Source: an uncultured Dehalococcoidia bacterium (GTDB lineage Bacteria; Chloroflexota; Dehalococcoidia; Lucifugimonadales; UBA1123). From it: a DNA stretch of 64,000 nt. The stretch spans positions 655,800 through 719,799 of the forward strand of contig OY282441.1 in the NCBI GenBank assembly GCA_958296105.1. The letters are read 5' to 3'. A program made the translations under genes and the position numbers. The notes below the pieces were generated by a model. The model saw only the letters and a list, made by a program, of their open reading frames with translations. It was not told the DNA's origin and did no database searches. Below, one piece after another: positions 40,838 to 49,000 of the stretch; within the stretch, counting starts at the first letter, position 1, and every line of letters starts with the position of its first letter.

Positions 40838-41060
40838 TCACATCGAGGGAAGGGGGATTTCACTGACGCTTGGCTGGTGGGGCTTCACCCTAACCCTCTC
40901 CCTCAAGGGAGAGGGGATTTCTGTATCGCTGTCCAGTTTGGGGGGGCTTCACCCTCACCCTAACCCTCTCCCTCAAGGGAGAGGGGATTTTCGTTGCGGG
41001 TGGGGCTTCACCCTCACCCTAGACCTCTACCTTCGAGGGAGAGGGGATTTTCGTACCGCA
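40838..41060. repeat. Palindromic repeat cluster E
   Basis: Four copies of a composite element occur here: GGGGCTTCACCCTCACCCTA, CCCTCTCCCT, a short loop, AGGGAGAGGGGATTT, then TCGTA(C/T)CGCTGTCCAG-like flanks. The last copy ends inside the truncated PIN-toxin frame. No gene is seen between 40739 and 41013. Confidence 0.85.
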
Positions 41061-41139
41061 GACCAAATTTATACGGCATCGGGAGGCTGTCGAGAAAATC
41101 GCAAAGGGCGGATACTACGTTGGTATCCAAGACGATCAT
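41014..41139 (-). pseudogene. Truncated PIN-domain toxin (FitB/VapC-like) remnant
   Basis: Downstream of the antitoxin, an ATG at 41139 opens with MIVLDTNVVSAL, the hallmark N-terminus of PIN-domain toxins with the first catalytic Asp. After about 20 residues the frame leaves the family and runs into a palindromic repeat (ending ...ENPLSLEGRGLG). The other acidic catalytic residues are absent, so the toxin is not functional. Confidence 0.7.
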
Positions 41140-41149
41140 GGCTGCCAAC

Positions 41150-41392
41150 TCAGTGGAGGCGAGGGGCGCGGATGGACTCGCGCGGCGGCAGGTCGAGATC
41201 GACGCCGCCCAAAGGGGCGAATCGGGCGTGAATGGCGCTCGCCAAGTCTTCTGGCGGCGGGGTTCCTCGATCGAGCGCGGCGCGCAGTATGCTATGGGTC
41301 TCCTGCTCAATGGATCTGCCGTTCTCGGCGGCCCTGACTCGCAGACGCCTCTCCAGAGATTCTTCCAGATTGCGCACCGTGATACTTGCCAT
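41150..41392 (-). CDS. FitA-like ribbon-helix-helix antitoxin (orphan)
   Basis: This 80-residue protein starts MASITVRNLEESLERRLRV and continues AAENGRSIEQETHSILRAAL, the FitA/VapB-type ribbon-helix-helix pattern. It would bind its own operator and neutralise a PIN-domain ribonuclease. The ATG at 41392 has GGAG eight bases upstream. Its toxin partner begins 10 bases downstream but is destroyed by a repeat element, leaving an antitoxin without toxin. It may persist as a regulator, as an anti-addiction module or by chance. Confidence 0.82.
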   Translation of the reverse strand: MASITVRNLEESLERRLRVRAAENGRSIEQETHSILRAALDRGTPPPEDLASAIHARFAPLGGVDLDLPPRESIRAPRLH

Positions 41393-41489
41393 GATCGCAT
41401 CTCCGCTTGGGGTGTAGGTTAACGATACTGAGATTGCGCTGAAATCACAATATGAATTTCGTGGAGACTGGAGATAGAAGCTGTCCATG

Positions 41490-41690
41490 CGGGGCTTCAC
41501 CCTCTCCCTTCTAAGGAGAGGGGATTTCACTAACGCTTTGTATGTGGGGCTTCACCCTCACCCTAACCCTCTCCCTCAAGGGAGAGGGGATTTTTGTATC
41601 GCTGTCCAGTTTGCGGGTTGGGGCTTCACCCTCACCCTAACCCTCTCCCTCAAGGGAGAGGGGACTTTTGTCCCGCTGTCCAGTTGAGGG
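41490..41690. repeat. Palindromic repeat cluster F
   Basis: Three copies of the composite GGGGCTTCACCCTCACCCTA/CCCTCTCCCTcaAGGGAGAGGGGATTTTTGTATCGCTGTCCAGTT element occur between the antitoxin and ligA. The rest of 41393-41786 shows no gene. Confidence 0.85.
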
Positions 41691-41786
41691 GGCAATTCTC
41701 CTAGATTACAGGCGGCAAACGGCGATATGATCTGTCGATACTGCCGATACTGCGCGCGAAGCGGCTACTGCATCTAGGGGGATGAA

Positions 41787-43904
41787 ATGACGACCGCGGG
41801 AGACGGGGTACAGGCGAGAATCTGCAATTTGCGTGAAGAGATCAGACGACATGACTACCTCTATCACGTGAAGGACAGTCCGAAGATATCGGATCGGGAG
41901 TTCGACGGGCTGATGAGGGAGCTGGGGCGGCTGGAAGGGGAGAATTCGGATCTGGTGACCGCCGATTCGCCTACTCAGCGGGTGGGCGGGGCGCCGACGG
42001 ACGGGTTCGAAGAAGTGACGCATCGGCGAACGATGCTGAGTCTAAGCAACGCCTTCGACGAAGTGGAGCTGGCGGCGTGGCACGCGCGGCTCTGCGGGCT
42101 GCTGGAGACGGATCAGTTCGACATGGTATGCGAGCTGAAGTTCGACGGTCTGGCGGTGGCGCTCACCTACGAGGGCGGAAGGCTCGTTCGAGGGGCGACG
42201 AGGGGGAACGGAATCGTGGGCGAGGACGTCAGCGCAAATCTCAAGACCATCAAGAGTGTTCCGCTCAGGCTGCGAGGCAGCCGAATTCCGGATCTGATCG
42301 AGGTGAGGGGCGAAGTCTATTTCCCCAAGTCCAAGTTCGAGAAGTTCAACGCTCGACGGGAGAAGGAGGGGCTGCCGACTTATGTCAATCCGCGCAACAC
42401 GGCGGCCGGGTCGCTAAGACAGCTGGATCCCAAGATGACGGCGGAGCGGCCACTGGATATCTTCGCGTATTCGGTCGGATACTCGGAGGGGGGGGAGGCC
42501 GTGGATACTCAATGGGAGACGCTGCGCCTTCTGGACGAGCTGGGATTCAAGGTGAATGCGTACAATCGGGTATTTCGCGCTCTGCCGGAGGTGATCGACT
42601 GGTACAAGACGTGGCTCGAACGGGTTCACGATCTGGACTACGGCTGTGACGGGCTCGTCGTCAAGGTGAACAGGCTTGACTATCAGCAGCATCTGGGCGA
42701 GGTGGGGCGCGAGCCGAGATGGGCGATCGCGTACAAGTTCCCGTCCGAGCAGGCGACGACTACGCTGCTGGACGTCAGGTTCAACGTCGGTCGCACAGGC
42801 TCCATCAACCCCTACGCGGTGCTGGCGCCGGTGTACGTGGGCGGCGCAACGGTCAGACAGGCGACGCTGCACAACGAGGACTATATCGCAGAGAAGGGGC
42901 TTCGGAAAGGGGACGTGGTGGTTGTGGAGCGCGCCGGCGAGGTGATTCCGCAGATCGTCAGGGCGCTGGCGGAGAAGCGCGGCTGCTCCGACGAGCAGGC
43001 GCACATGCCGCGCAAGTGTCCGAGCTGCTCGGAAGCGGTGATACGGCGCGAAGGCGAAGCTATGTCCTACTGCGCGAACGCCTCGTGTCCGGCGCAGCTG
43101 GTTCGGCGCACGGAACACTTCGTGAGCAAGGGCGCAATGGACATCGAAGGGATGGGCGTCAAGCAGTGTCAGGCACTGATAGACGCGGGGCTGCTGAAGG
43201 ACGTTGCCGATATCTACGCGCTGAAAAGCCAGCGCGACAGGCTGATCGCAATGGAGCGTATGGCGGAAAAGAGTGTATCGAACCTGCTGGAGGCGATCGA
43301 CAAGAGCCGCTCGCAGCCGCTGAGCAGGGTGCTGGTCGCTCTGGGAATCGAACACGTCGGCGCGGAGGTCGCGGTTGCGCTCGCGCGCCGCTTCAGGGAG
43401 ATCGGGAAGCTGATGGGCGCGTCAGTGGAGGATCTGGTGGCTCTGAACGCCATTGGGCCGAAGATAGCCGAGTCGGTTCACAGCCACTTCGGGCAGGAGT
43501 CGAATCGGCGCGTGGTGGAGAAGCTGGCGGAAGCCGGGGTGAACATGGCGGAGGGGGAGGCTGAAGGAGGCGATGACGTGGACGCGCTCGCGGATATGCG
43601 GTTCGTGGTAACGGGCAGGCTGGCGGGCTACTCCCGATCCGCTATTCAGGGTCGTATCAAGGATCTGGGGGGGGCGGTCTCCGGATCGCTGAGCGGCAAG
43701 ACCAACTATCTGGTGGCGGGCGAGGGCGCAGGGTCGAAGCTGGCAGACGCGGAGAGGCTGGGGGTGAAAGTCCTGTCGGAGGAGGAGTTCGAGCGGCTGG
43801 TGACGGATCGGACTCTGGCGATGGCGAATTCGGTTTCGGAGGAAGGGGCGGAATCGCTCTCCATCCAATCCAGCCTATTCAAGGGAGGGGCAGATGGTGG
43901 GTAG
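41787..43904 (+). CDS. ligA: NAD-dependent DNA ligase
   Basis: LigA (705 residues) seals nicks using NAD+. It has the Ia/adenylation domain with catalytic Lys118 in CELKFDGLAVAL, an OB fold, and a four-cysteine zinc finger (CPSCSEAVIRREGEAMSYC then CPAQ). Helix-hairpin-helix repeats (ALGIEHVGAEVA, LNAIGPKIAESV) and a C-terminal BRCT domain (RFVVTGRLAGYSRSAIQGRI) follow. It extends about 25 residues past the BRCT domain. The ATG at 41787 follows AGGGGGATG; an ATG five bases earlier is out of frame. Confidence 0.97.
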   Translation: MTTAGDGVQARICNLREEIRRHDYLYHVKDSPKISDREFDGLMRELGRLEGENSDLVTADSPTQRVGGAPTDGFEEVTHRRTMLSLSNAFDEVELAAWHARLCGLLETDQFDMVCELKFDGLAVALTYEGGRLVRGATRGNGIVGEDVSANLKTIKSVPLRLRGSRIPDLIEVRGEVYFPKSKFEKFNARREKEGLPTYVNPRNTAAGSLRQLDPKMTAERPLDIFAYSVGYSEGGEAVDTQWETLRLLDELGFKVNAYNRVFRALPEVIDWYKTWLERVHDLDYGCDGLVVKVNRLDYQQHLGEVGREPRWAIAYKFPSEQATTTLLDVRFNVGRTGSINPYAVLAPVYVGGATVRQATLHNEDYIAEKGLRKGDVVVVERAGEVIPQIVRALAEKRGCSDEQAHMPRKCPSCSEAVIRREGEAMSYCANASCPAQLVRRTEHFVSKGAMDIEGMGVKQCQALIDAGLLKDVADIYALKSQRDRLIAMERMAEKSVSNLLEAIDKSRSQPLSRVLVALGIEHVGAEVAVALARRFREIGKLMGASVEDLVALNAIGPKIAESVHSHFGQESNRRVVEKLAEAGVNMAEGEAEGGDDVDALADMRFVVTGRLAGYSRSAIQGRIKDLGGAVSGSLSGKTNYLVAGEGAGSKLADAERLGVKVLSEEEFERLVTDRTLAMANSVSEEGAESLSIQSSLFKGGADGG

Positions 43905-43948
43905 TCGAACTCGGCTGGTGTGTCTCCCTTACGTATCCAAGCCCGACG

Positions 43949-44175
43949 TTCGAAGCGCGGGGGATGCTGGGCTGCGTATGCGCAAGTGTGGGATTATCTC
44001 TATCCCAAGCGAGACTGTTCGAAGCGCGGGGGATGCCGAGGCGGAGGACGCTAGGCTGCGTCAGCGCAAGTGTGGGACTACTTCTTCCCGAGCCAGACGT
44101 TCGAAGCGCGGGGGATGCCGAGCCGGGGGATGCTGGGCTGCGTCAGCGCAAGTGTGGGACTACTTCTTCCAAGAA
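43949..44175. repeat. Tandem copies of the LLM oxidoreductase gene 3' end
   Basis: TTCGAAGCGCGGGGGATGC recurs at 43949, 44018 and 44100, each followed by GCTGCGT...GCGCAAGTGTGGGA (43980, 44064, 44145). The right-most GCGCAAGTGTGGGACTACTT is the coding end of the LLM gene (44143). The other two copies lie downstream of its stop, fill the 240-base gap to ligA, and have accumulated changes. Confidence 0.85.
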
Positions 44176-45093
44176 TCTGGCGAGCTGGGTCTGCTGGTCG
44201 AACGAGGCGAATCTGACGATCATCGTGGACGCGCCGGCGTTCTGGTAGCTTCGGATTCTCTGCACCGTCAGATCGGAGGGGCCATACGGTCCCCAGCGGC
44301 TGCCCCATATGTTGGCGCCGTAGTACATTTTGAGGAATCTATCCGCCTCGTCGGCTGACTCGCTGGGGTCTGCGCCTAGGTTGACGGTCATGTAAAAAGA
44401 GCGTTCCAGCGAGTCTGGGGAGCGTCCGAGCGCGCGGGCGTGGAGATCGACGCGGGCGAGCGCCTTCGCGTACTCTCGTGGGTAGTCGGATATGGAGATG
44501 ACGCCCGAGCCGAGCCGAGCGGCGCGCTGGAACTGGGAGTCTCTGTTGGCGCGCCAGTGGGAGGCGACGAGGAACGGGACTCCGCCCGTCTGCGGCGACT
44601 TGGGGGCGATCGCCGCGCCGTCTAGGTGGAAGTGTCTGCCCGCGCGCGTGACTGTCTCTCCGCGAGTGAGGGCGCTGACTATCTCCAGGACTTCGTCGAA
44701 GCGAGAGCCGCGCGTTCGCGCATCCACCCCGGCGATGCGCCACTCCTGACGCTGGGCTTCGTTGAACGCGCCGCCCACGCCCACGCCGAGAACCAGCCTT
44801 CCGCCGGAGACGAAGTCTAGGGTTGCCGCCTGATGCGCGAGATGGACGGGATGCCTCAGCGCGGCGAGCAGGACGGCGGTTCCCAAGCGGACGCGCCGGG
44901 TGTGGGAGGCGATGGCGGCCAAGGCGGTCAGCGGCTCGAGGCGGGGCTTGGCGGTGAGGCTGTCGCCCACCCAAACGGAATCGAGCGCGGCATCCTCCGC
45001 AGTCCGCGCCAAGCCGATCACCTCGTCGAACCCTCGCGGGTCCGCGCCCTCCATGACGATGCGGCGCGTGGGCAGAAGAACTCCGAATTTCAT
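44143..45093 (-). CDS. LLM-class (F420-type) flavin-dependent oxidoreductase
   Basis: This 316-residue TIM-barrel enzyme is of the luciferase-like monooxygenase superfamily. It starts MKFGVLLPTRRIVMEG and has LDSVWVGDSL, RVRLGTAVLL, HPVHLAHQAATLDFVSGGRLVLGVG and a late YQNAGASTMIVRF. Many such enzymes use coenzyme F420. The ATG overlaps the stop of cofC (ATGA) and cofD lies just upstream, so this enzyme is made together with the F420 biosynthetic genes. That supports F420 over FMN as its cofactor. The substrate is unknown. Confidence 0.9.
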   Translation of the reverse strand: MKFGVLLPTRRIVMEGADPRGFDEVIGLARTAEDAALDSVWVGDSLTAKPRLEPLTALAAIASHTRRVRLGTAVLLAALRHPVHLAHQAATLDFVSGGRLVLGVGVGGAFNEAQRQEWRIAGVDARTRGSRFDEVLEIVSALTRGETVTRAGRHFHLDGAAIAPKSPQTGGVPFLVASHWRANRDSQFQRAARLGSGVISISDYPREYAKALARVDLHARALGRSPDSLERSFYMTVNLGADPSESADEADRFLKMYYGANIWGSRWGPYGPSDLTVQRIRSYQNAGASTMIVRFASFDQQTQLARFLEEVVPHLR

Positions 45094-45716
45094 TCAGCAG
45101 GCTCCCTTACGGCGCCCGCCAGTCGAACGATGGACTGAGCGCCCCTCTCAATGCAGATCAGCAGGTCGTCTATGGTATCCAAGTCGCGCTCGAAGCCGAG
45201 TGAGCGCATCTCGCGCATCTCCAGCCCAAGCTCGCGGGCGTGAAGCCTGTGACGCTCGGCGCTGCCGAGCCCGAGCTTGGGCGTGAAGGCGGAGGACGGC
45301 GGCGCGAACAGTCCGTTGGTGCCGCCATCGTAAGCGGGGCAGATGGTGAGTACCTCGCCGCCGTCCGACCTGTCGATCGCGGCGTTCACGTCTCCGGCCG
45401 TCAGCATGGGCAGATCTGCGGGGACGTATGCGGCGGAATGTCCATCCGCCCATACGCTGGCGAAGGCGTCTGCGAGCGTATGGTTCAGATCCATGAACTC
45501 ATCGGGTCGCCAGAGCGCGCCTTCGGACAGGGATATCGAGCGCACGTGGTCATCTCCGCCGACAACGAGGGTTCGGGAAATTTCGGAGCGGCGCAGGGCT
45601 TCGAGAACCCACGATAGCATGGAGAGGCTGAGCGCGGCGCGCTGGGACGGGTTCAGGTGGGCGCGCAGTCTCGTCTTGGACTGCGCCAGCGGCTTCATCG
45701 GCACGATTGCCACCAT
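45090..45716 (-). CDS. cofC: 2-phospho-L-lactate guanylyltransferase
   Basis: CofC (208 residues) activates 2-phospholactate (or phosphoenolpyruvate) with GTP to build the F420 side chain. It starts MVAIVPMKPLAQSKTRL, the nucleotidyltransferase signature, then YVPADLPMLTAGDVNAAI and CPAYDGGTNGLFAPP. The ATG at 45716 gives a family-typical N-terminus, although no strong ribosome-binding site is visible; an in-frame ATG at 45758 overlaps the end of cofD. cofD, cofC and the LLM gene form one operon. Confidence 0.93.
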   Translation of the reverse strand: MVAIVPMKPLAQSKTRLRAHLNPSQRAALSLSMLSWVLEALRRSEISRTLVVGGDDHVRSISLSEGALWRPDEFMDLNHTLADAFASVWADGHSAAYVPADLPMLTAGDVNAAIDRSDGGEVLTICPAYDGGTNGLFAPPSSAFTPKLGLGSAERHRLHARELGLEMREMRSLGFERDLDTIDDLLICIERGAQSIVRLAGAVREPAE

Positions 45717-45738
45717 ATGGAAATCAGGCGTCAGGAGA

Positions 45739-46671
45739 TCAGGCGTCAATTGTCGCATCCAGAATGCGCCGCGCCAGCTCGATCTTGTCGGCTTCCGTCT
45801 CCATTACCGTGTTGGTGACCAGAGGGCGCATCCCCAGAGCGCGAATGTCCGGGGACAGGTGGGCGTCTATCTGGTCGATGACGAACACATCGCACAGTCC
45901 GACGTACTGGCGCGCGACTCCGACGCAGGAGACATCCTCGCCAAGCTCGCTCAGCAGCTTTGCCGCCGGACCTCTGAGCGCCTGTCCGCCCACTATGGGG
46001 CTGACGGCGATCTTGACGCCGGCGAAGCTCTCTATGGCGGCGCGCGCGCGCGGCACGGCGAGCATAGGGGCGATGCTCAGGTACGGGTTGGACGGGCATA
46101 CGATCAGCATATCGGAGGAGTCTAGGGACTGGCGCAGCGCGGGGGACATTGCCGCCGACTGCGCGCCCTCGAATCTCAGCTCTGTCACGACCGGCTCGCA
46201 GCGCATCTTCACGAAGTAGGTCTGGAAGGGCATCGGTCCCCGGTCGGTCACGACGGTCGTTCTAACGCGGTCGTCGGTCATGGGGGCTACTGGGTGGGCG
46301 ATGTCTAGGCTGAGACACAGGCGGCTCGTGACCTCCGACAGCGTCTTGCCCTGCCTGAGCATCTGGGAGCGGACTATGTGGGTCGCCATGTCCTGATCGC
46401 CAAGTCCGAACCACGTATCCATGCCGAGCCTGCCGAGCGAATGGAGTGTGGCGAACGACTCGCCGGCTATGCCCCATCCGGTATCCGGGTTGGACATTCC
46501 CGCCAGTGTGTACATCACGGTGTCGAGGTCTGGGGATACGTGAAGGCCGTAGAACTCCTCGTCGTCGCCGGTGTTGACGACTATCCGAAGGTCGTCTGCG
46601 CCTAGTACTCTGGCGAGTCCGAGGCAGAGTTTAGCGCCTCCGACGCCACCAGCCAGAGCCAAGACTTTCAT
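45739..46671 (-). CDS. cofD: 2-phospho-L-lactate transferase
   Basis: CofD (310 residues) joins the CofC product to the deazaflavin Fo, forming F420-0 (or its dehydro form). It starts MKVLALAGGVGGAKLCLGLA, then VVNTGDDEEFYGLHVSPDLDTVMYTLAG, and later CPSNPYLSIAPMLAVP. CAGGAGG lies just upstream of the ATG. The first genes for Fo synthesis and CofE are not in the window. The promoter region is shared divergently with recF. Confidence 0.95.
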   Translation of the reverse strand: MKVLALAGGVGGAKLCLGLARVLGADDLRIVVNTGDDEEFYGLHVSPDLDTVMYTLAGMSNPDTGWGIAGESFATLHSLGRLGMDTWFGLGDQDMATHIVRSQMLRQGKTLSEVTSRLCLSLDIAHPVAPMTDDRVRTTVVTDRGPMPFQTYFVKMRCEPVVTELRFEGAQSAAMSPALRQSLDSSDMLIVCPSNPYLSIAPMLAVPRARAAIESFAGVKIAVSPIVGGQALRGPAAKLLSELGEDVSCVGVARQYVGLCDVFVIDQIDAHLSPDIRALGMRPLVTNTVMETEADKIELARRILDATIDA

Positions 46672-46891
46672 CGAGCGGCCTCCTGAAATCGCGCCAGCTT
46701 TGGGGTGATCACGGATCGGAACGTGGCTACTGTAACACGCAGACAGCGGGGCAACCAACAGGGCTGCGCTCGGAAAATTGCAAATGGGCAGTTTTCTAGA
46801 GCGGGAGACTGGAAGAGAGTCCGCCGCGTGATGGTCGACCGCCCTCGAAGCGGTCTTCGGACGGCGTATCGGGGCTTTGGGAATTTCGGCT

Positions 46892-48124
46892 GTGCTAGAA
46901 TCAGCGCGAGGCGCGACGCGCCAGCGCAAGGGGGACAGTCTCATCCGTATCCGCAGGCTTCGACTTACGAACTTTCGCAACTATGCGGCGCTCGACCTGC
47001 CTATCGAAACCGGCACGACGGTTATCGAGGGGGCGAATGGACACGGCAAGACGAATCTGCTGGAATCCATCTATCTGATGTCCATAGGCAGGTCTCCGCG
47101 CACTTCGACGGATCGGGAGATGGTCAGGAAAGAGGCGCTGGGGGAGTATCAGCCGCATACTCAGATAGTCGCGGAGGTGGAGACTGCGGCGGGGGACGTC
47201 TCGCTTCAGATAGACCTGTCGGCGCGGCGAGCGGCGGGGGGCGCGGCGCGAGTGAGCAAGACGTTTCGGGTAAACGGGGTTGCGAGGAGGTCGGCGGAGT
47301 TCGTGGGGGTTCTGAAAGCGGTGCTGTTCGCGGCCGAGGACATCCACCTGACCAGCGGGCCGCCCTCGGCGCGCAGAAGGTACATGGACATACTGGTCTC
47401 GCAGATGGGGCGGGCGTACCTGAGAGACGTACAGGAGTACCAGAAGCTGGTGACGCAGCGGAATCACCTTCTCAAATCGGTGCGGCGGCGGCATTCGGCG
47501 GCGGCGGAGCTGGAGTTCTGGGAGGCGCGGATGGCGCAGCGAGCGGCGCGAATCATGGATGCGAGAGTCGAGGCGATCGGGGCGCTGAGTGAGGCGGCGC
47601 GTCCGATTCACCGCGAGCTGAGCGGCAGCGATCAGCCTATGTCGCTCACGTACTCGCCATCGGCGGAGGTCGGGGAGTACGAGGACGTTCGCGCTCTTTC
47701 GAGGCTGATTCTCGGCGCGATCCAGCGGCAGCGAGAGCGTGAAATAGCGGCGGGCTTCTGTCTGATAGGCCCTCACCGCGACGATATCAAGGTGTCGATA
47801 GGGGATATGGACGCGGGCGCCTACGCATCGAGAGGGCAGGCGAGGACGGTGACGCTGGCGATGAAGCTGGGGGAGGCGCAGCTGCTTGCGGACGCCTGCG
47901 GAGAGCAGCCGGTCATCCTGCTGGATGACGTGGTATCGGAGCTGGACCCGGCGCGCGGCAGGCACGTCTTGGACCGGGCGGCGAGTTACGAGCAGACGCT
48001 GATGACCACCGCCGAGCCGACTATGGCGAGCGCGTTCGGCAGTCGCGCAGTCAACCGAATATGCGTCAGCTCCGGCAGCGCGGCTGCGGTGCGCGGGCGA
48101 GCCGATCGGGAGGGGCAGAAATGA
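46892..48124 (+). CDS. recF: DNA replication/repair protein RecF
   Basis: RecF is an SMC-like ATPase that loads RecA at gapped DNA. Walker A is VIEGANGHGKTNLLES, the signature is YASRGQARTVTLAMKLGEAQ, and Walker B is PVILLDDVVSELDP. The conserved N-terminus (IRIRRLRLTNFRNY) has no ATG/GTG/TTG in front of it apart from TTG 46877 and GTG 46892, which lie upstream of or within a probable -10. AGGGGG (46929-46934) sits eight bases before ATC 46943, which would give the family-typical start. The given start is therefore provisional. The stop overlaps the sirtuin ATG. Confidence 0.92.
   Translation: MLESARGATRQRKGDSLIRIRRLRLTNFRNYAALDLPIETGTTVIEGANGHGKTNLLESIYLMSIGRSPRTSTDREMVRKEALGEYQPHTQIVAEVETAAGDVSLQIDLSARRAAGGAARVSKTFRVNGVARRSAEFVGVLKAVLFAAEDIHLTSGPPSARRRYMDILVSQMGRAYLRDVQEYQKLVTQRNHLLKSVRRRHSAAAELEFWEARMAQRAARIMDARVEAIGALSEAARPIHRELSGSDQPMSLTYSPSAEVGEYEDVRALSRLILGAIQRQREREIAAGFCLIGPHRDDIKVSIGDMDAGAYASRGQARTVTLAMKLGEAQLLADACGEQPVILLDDVVSELDPARGRHVLDRAASYEQTLMTTAEPTMASAFGSRAVNRICVSSGSAAAVRGRADREGQK
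46893..46901 (+). promoter_or_regulatory. Extended -10 of recF
   Basis: TGC-TAGAAT predicts transcription from about 46908. It lies inside the open frame upstream of the conserved RecF N-terminus, so starts before this point are unlikely to be used. Confidence 0.45.
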
Positions 48125-48900
48125 CTTTGCAAGATACCGAAGCGGCAATCCGCCTAGCTTCCGATCTTATCGCGGAATCGGATCATCTGGTCGCGCTGGT
48201 GGGCGCGGGGCTGTCGGCGGAGAGCGGGATTCCGACTTTCAGGGGCGCGGGCGGTCTGTGGTCCAAGGTGGGGGAGCCGAGCATGAACGGGTACGAGCAG
48301 TTCCTAGCCGACCCGGCGGGATGGTGGGAGAATCAGCTGGACCCGGCGGCAGATCCGGCGCGGACGGAGTTCAGGGAAGCGATCGACTCTGCCGAACCCA
48401 ACCCCGCCCATCACGCGCTGGCGGAGCTGGAGCGTATGGGGGTTCTGAAGGCGACGATCACTCAGAACGTGGACGATCTTCACAACAGGGCCGGCTCCAA
48501 GCGGCTGATCGAGATACACGGCAACCGCACGAAGGTAAGGTGTATTGGCTGCGAGGGCAGATGGTCGAGAGACGAATTCTCTTATGACGCGCTTCCTCCG
48601 ATCTGCCCGAAGTGCGGCGAGCTTCTCAAGGGGGATACGGTGATGTTCGGCGAGCCGATTCCGCCGTCTGTGATCGACGCCTGCTATCGGGAGGCGACGC
48701 TGTGCGACTGCATCATGGTATGCGGGACGTCTGCGACGGTCTATCCGGCGGCGGGGTTTCCGCAGATCGTCACGAGTGGAGGCGGCATCGTGATCGAGGT
48801 GAACCCCAATCCTACGCCGCTGTCTCGGATTGCTGTCGTGACGCTCAGGGGGGCGGCCGGGGCGCTGCTGCCGAAGCTGGTCGAGCGGCTGAGGGGGTAA
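48121..48900 (+). CDS. cobB: Sir2-family NAD-dependent protein deacylase
   Basis: This sirtuin of 259 residues removes acyl groups from lysines using NAD+. It has the NAD motif GAGLSAESGIPTFRG, TQNVDDLHNRAGS, catalytic His133 in EIHGN, and a zinc ribbon of Cys141, 144, 162 and 165. The Ala/Tyr-Arg pair of desuccinylases is not evident, so simple deacetylation is the default. The ATG overlaps the recF stop (ATGA), an unusual pairing that implies co-expression. Confidence 0.93.
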   Translation: MTLQDTEAAIRLASDLIAESDHLVALVGAGLSAESGIPTFRGAGGLWSKVGEPSMNGYEQFLADPAGWWENQLDPAADPARTEFREAIDSAEPNPAHHALAELERMGVLKATITQNVDDLHNRAGSKRLIEIHGNRTKVRCIGCEGRWSRDEFSYDALPPICPKCGELLKGDTVMFGEPIPPSVIDACYREATLCDCIMVCGTSATVYPAAGFPQIVTSGGGIVIEVNPNPTPLSRIAVVTLRGAAGALLPKLVERLRG

Positions 48901-48906
48901 TCCGAA

Positions 48907-49000
48907 CGGCAAGGCGGCTTGGTCTTCGATTCTTACAGCCGCGTTCCTGCGCGGAACACGATTCGCCCGTAGGCAAGGCGGCTTAGTCTTCGATGCTCCA
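48907..49000. repeat. Short echo of the WD40 gene 3' end
   Basis: GGCAAGGCGGCTT(G/A)GTCTTCGAT appears at about 48909 and again at about 48974. The right copy contains the WD40 gene stop and last codons. The left copy lies downstream of that stop, between the convergent sirtuin and WD40 genes. Confidence 0.7.
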
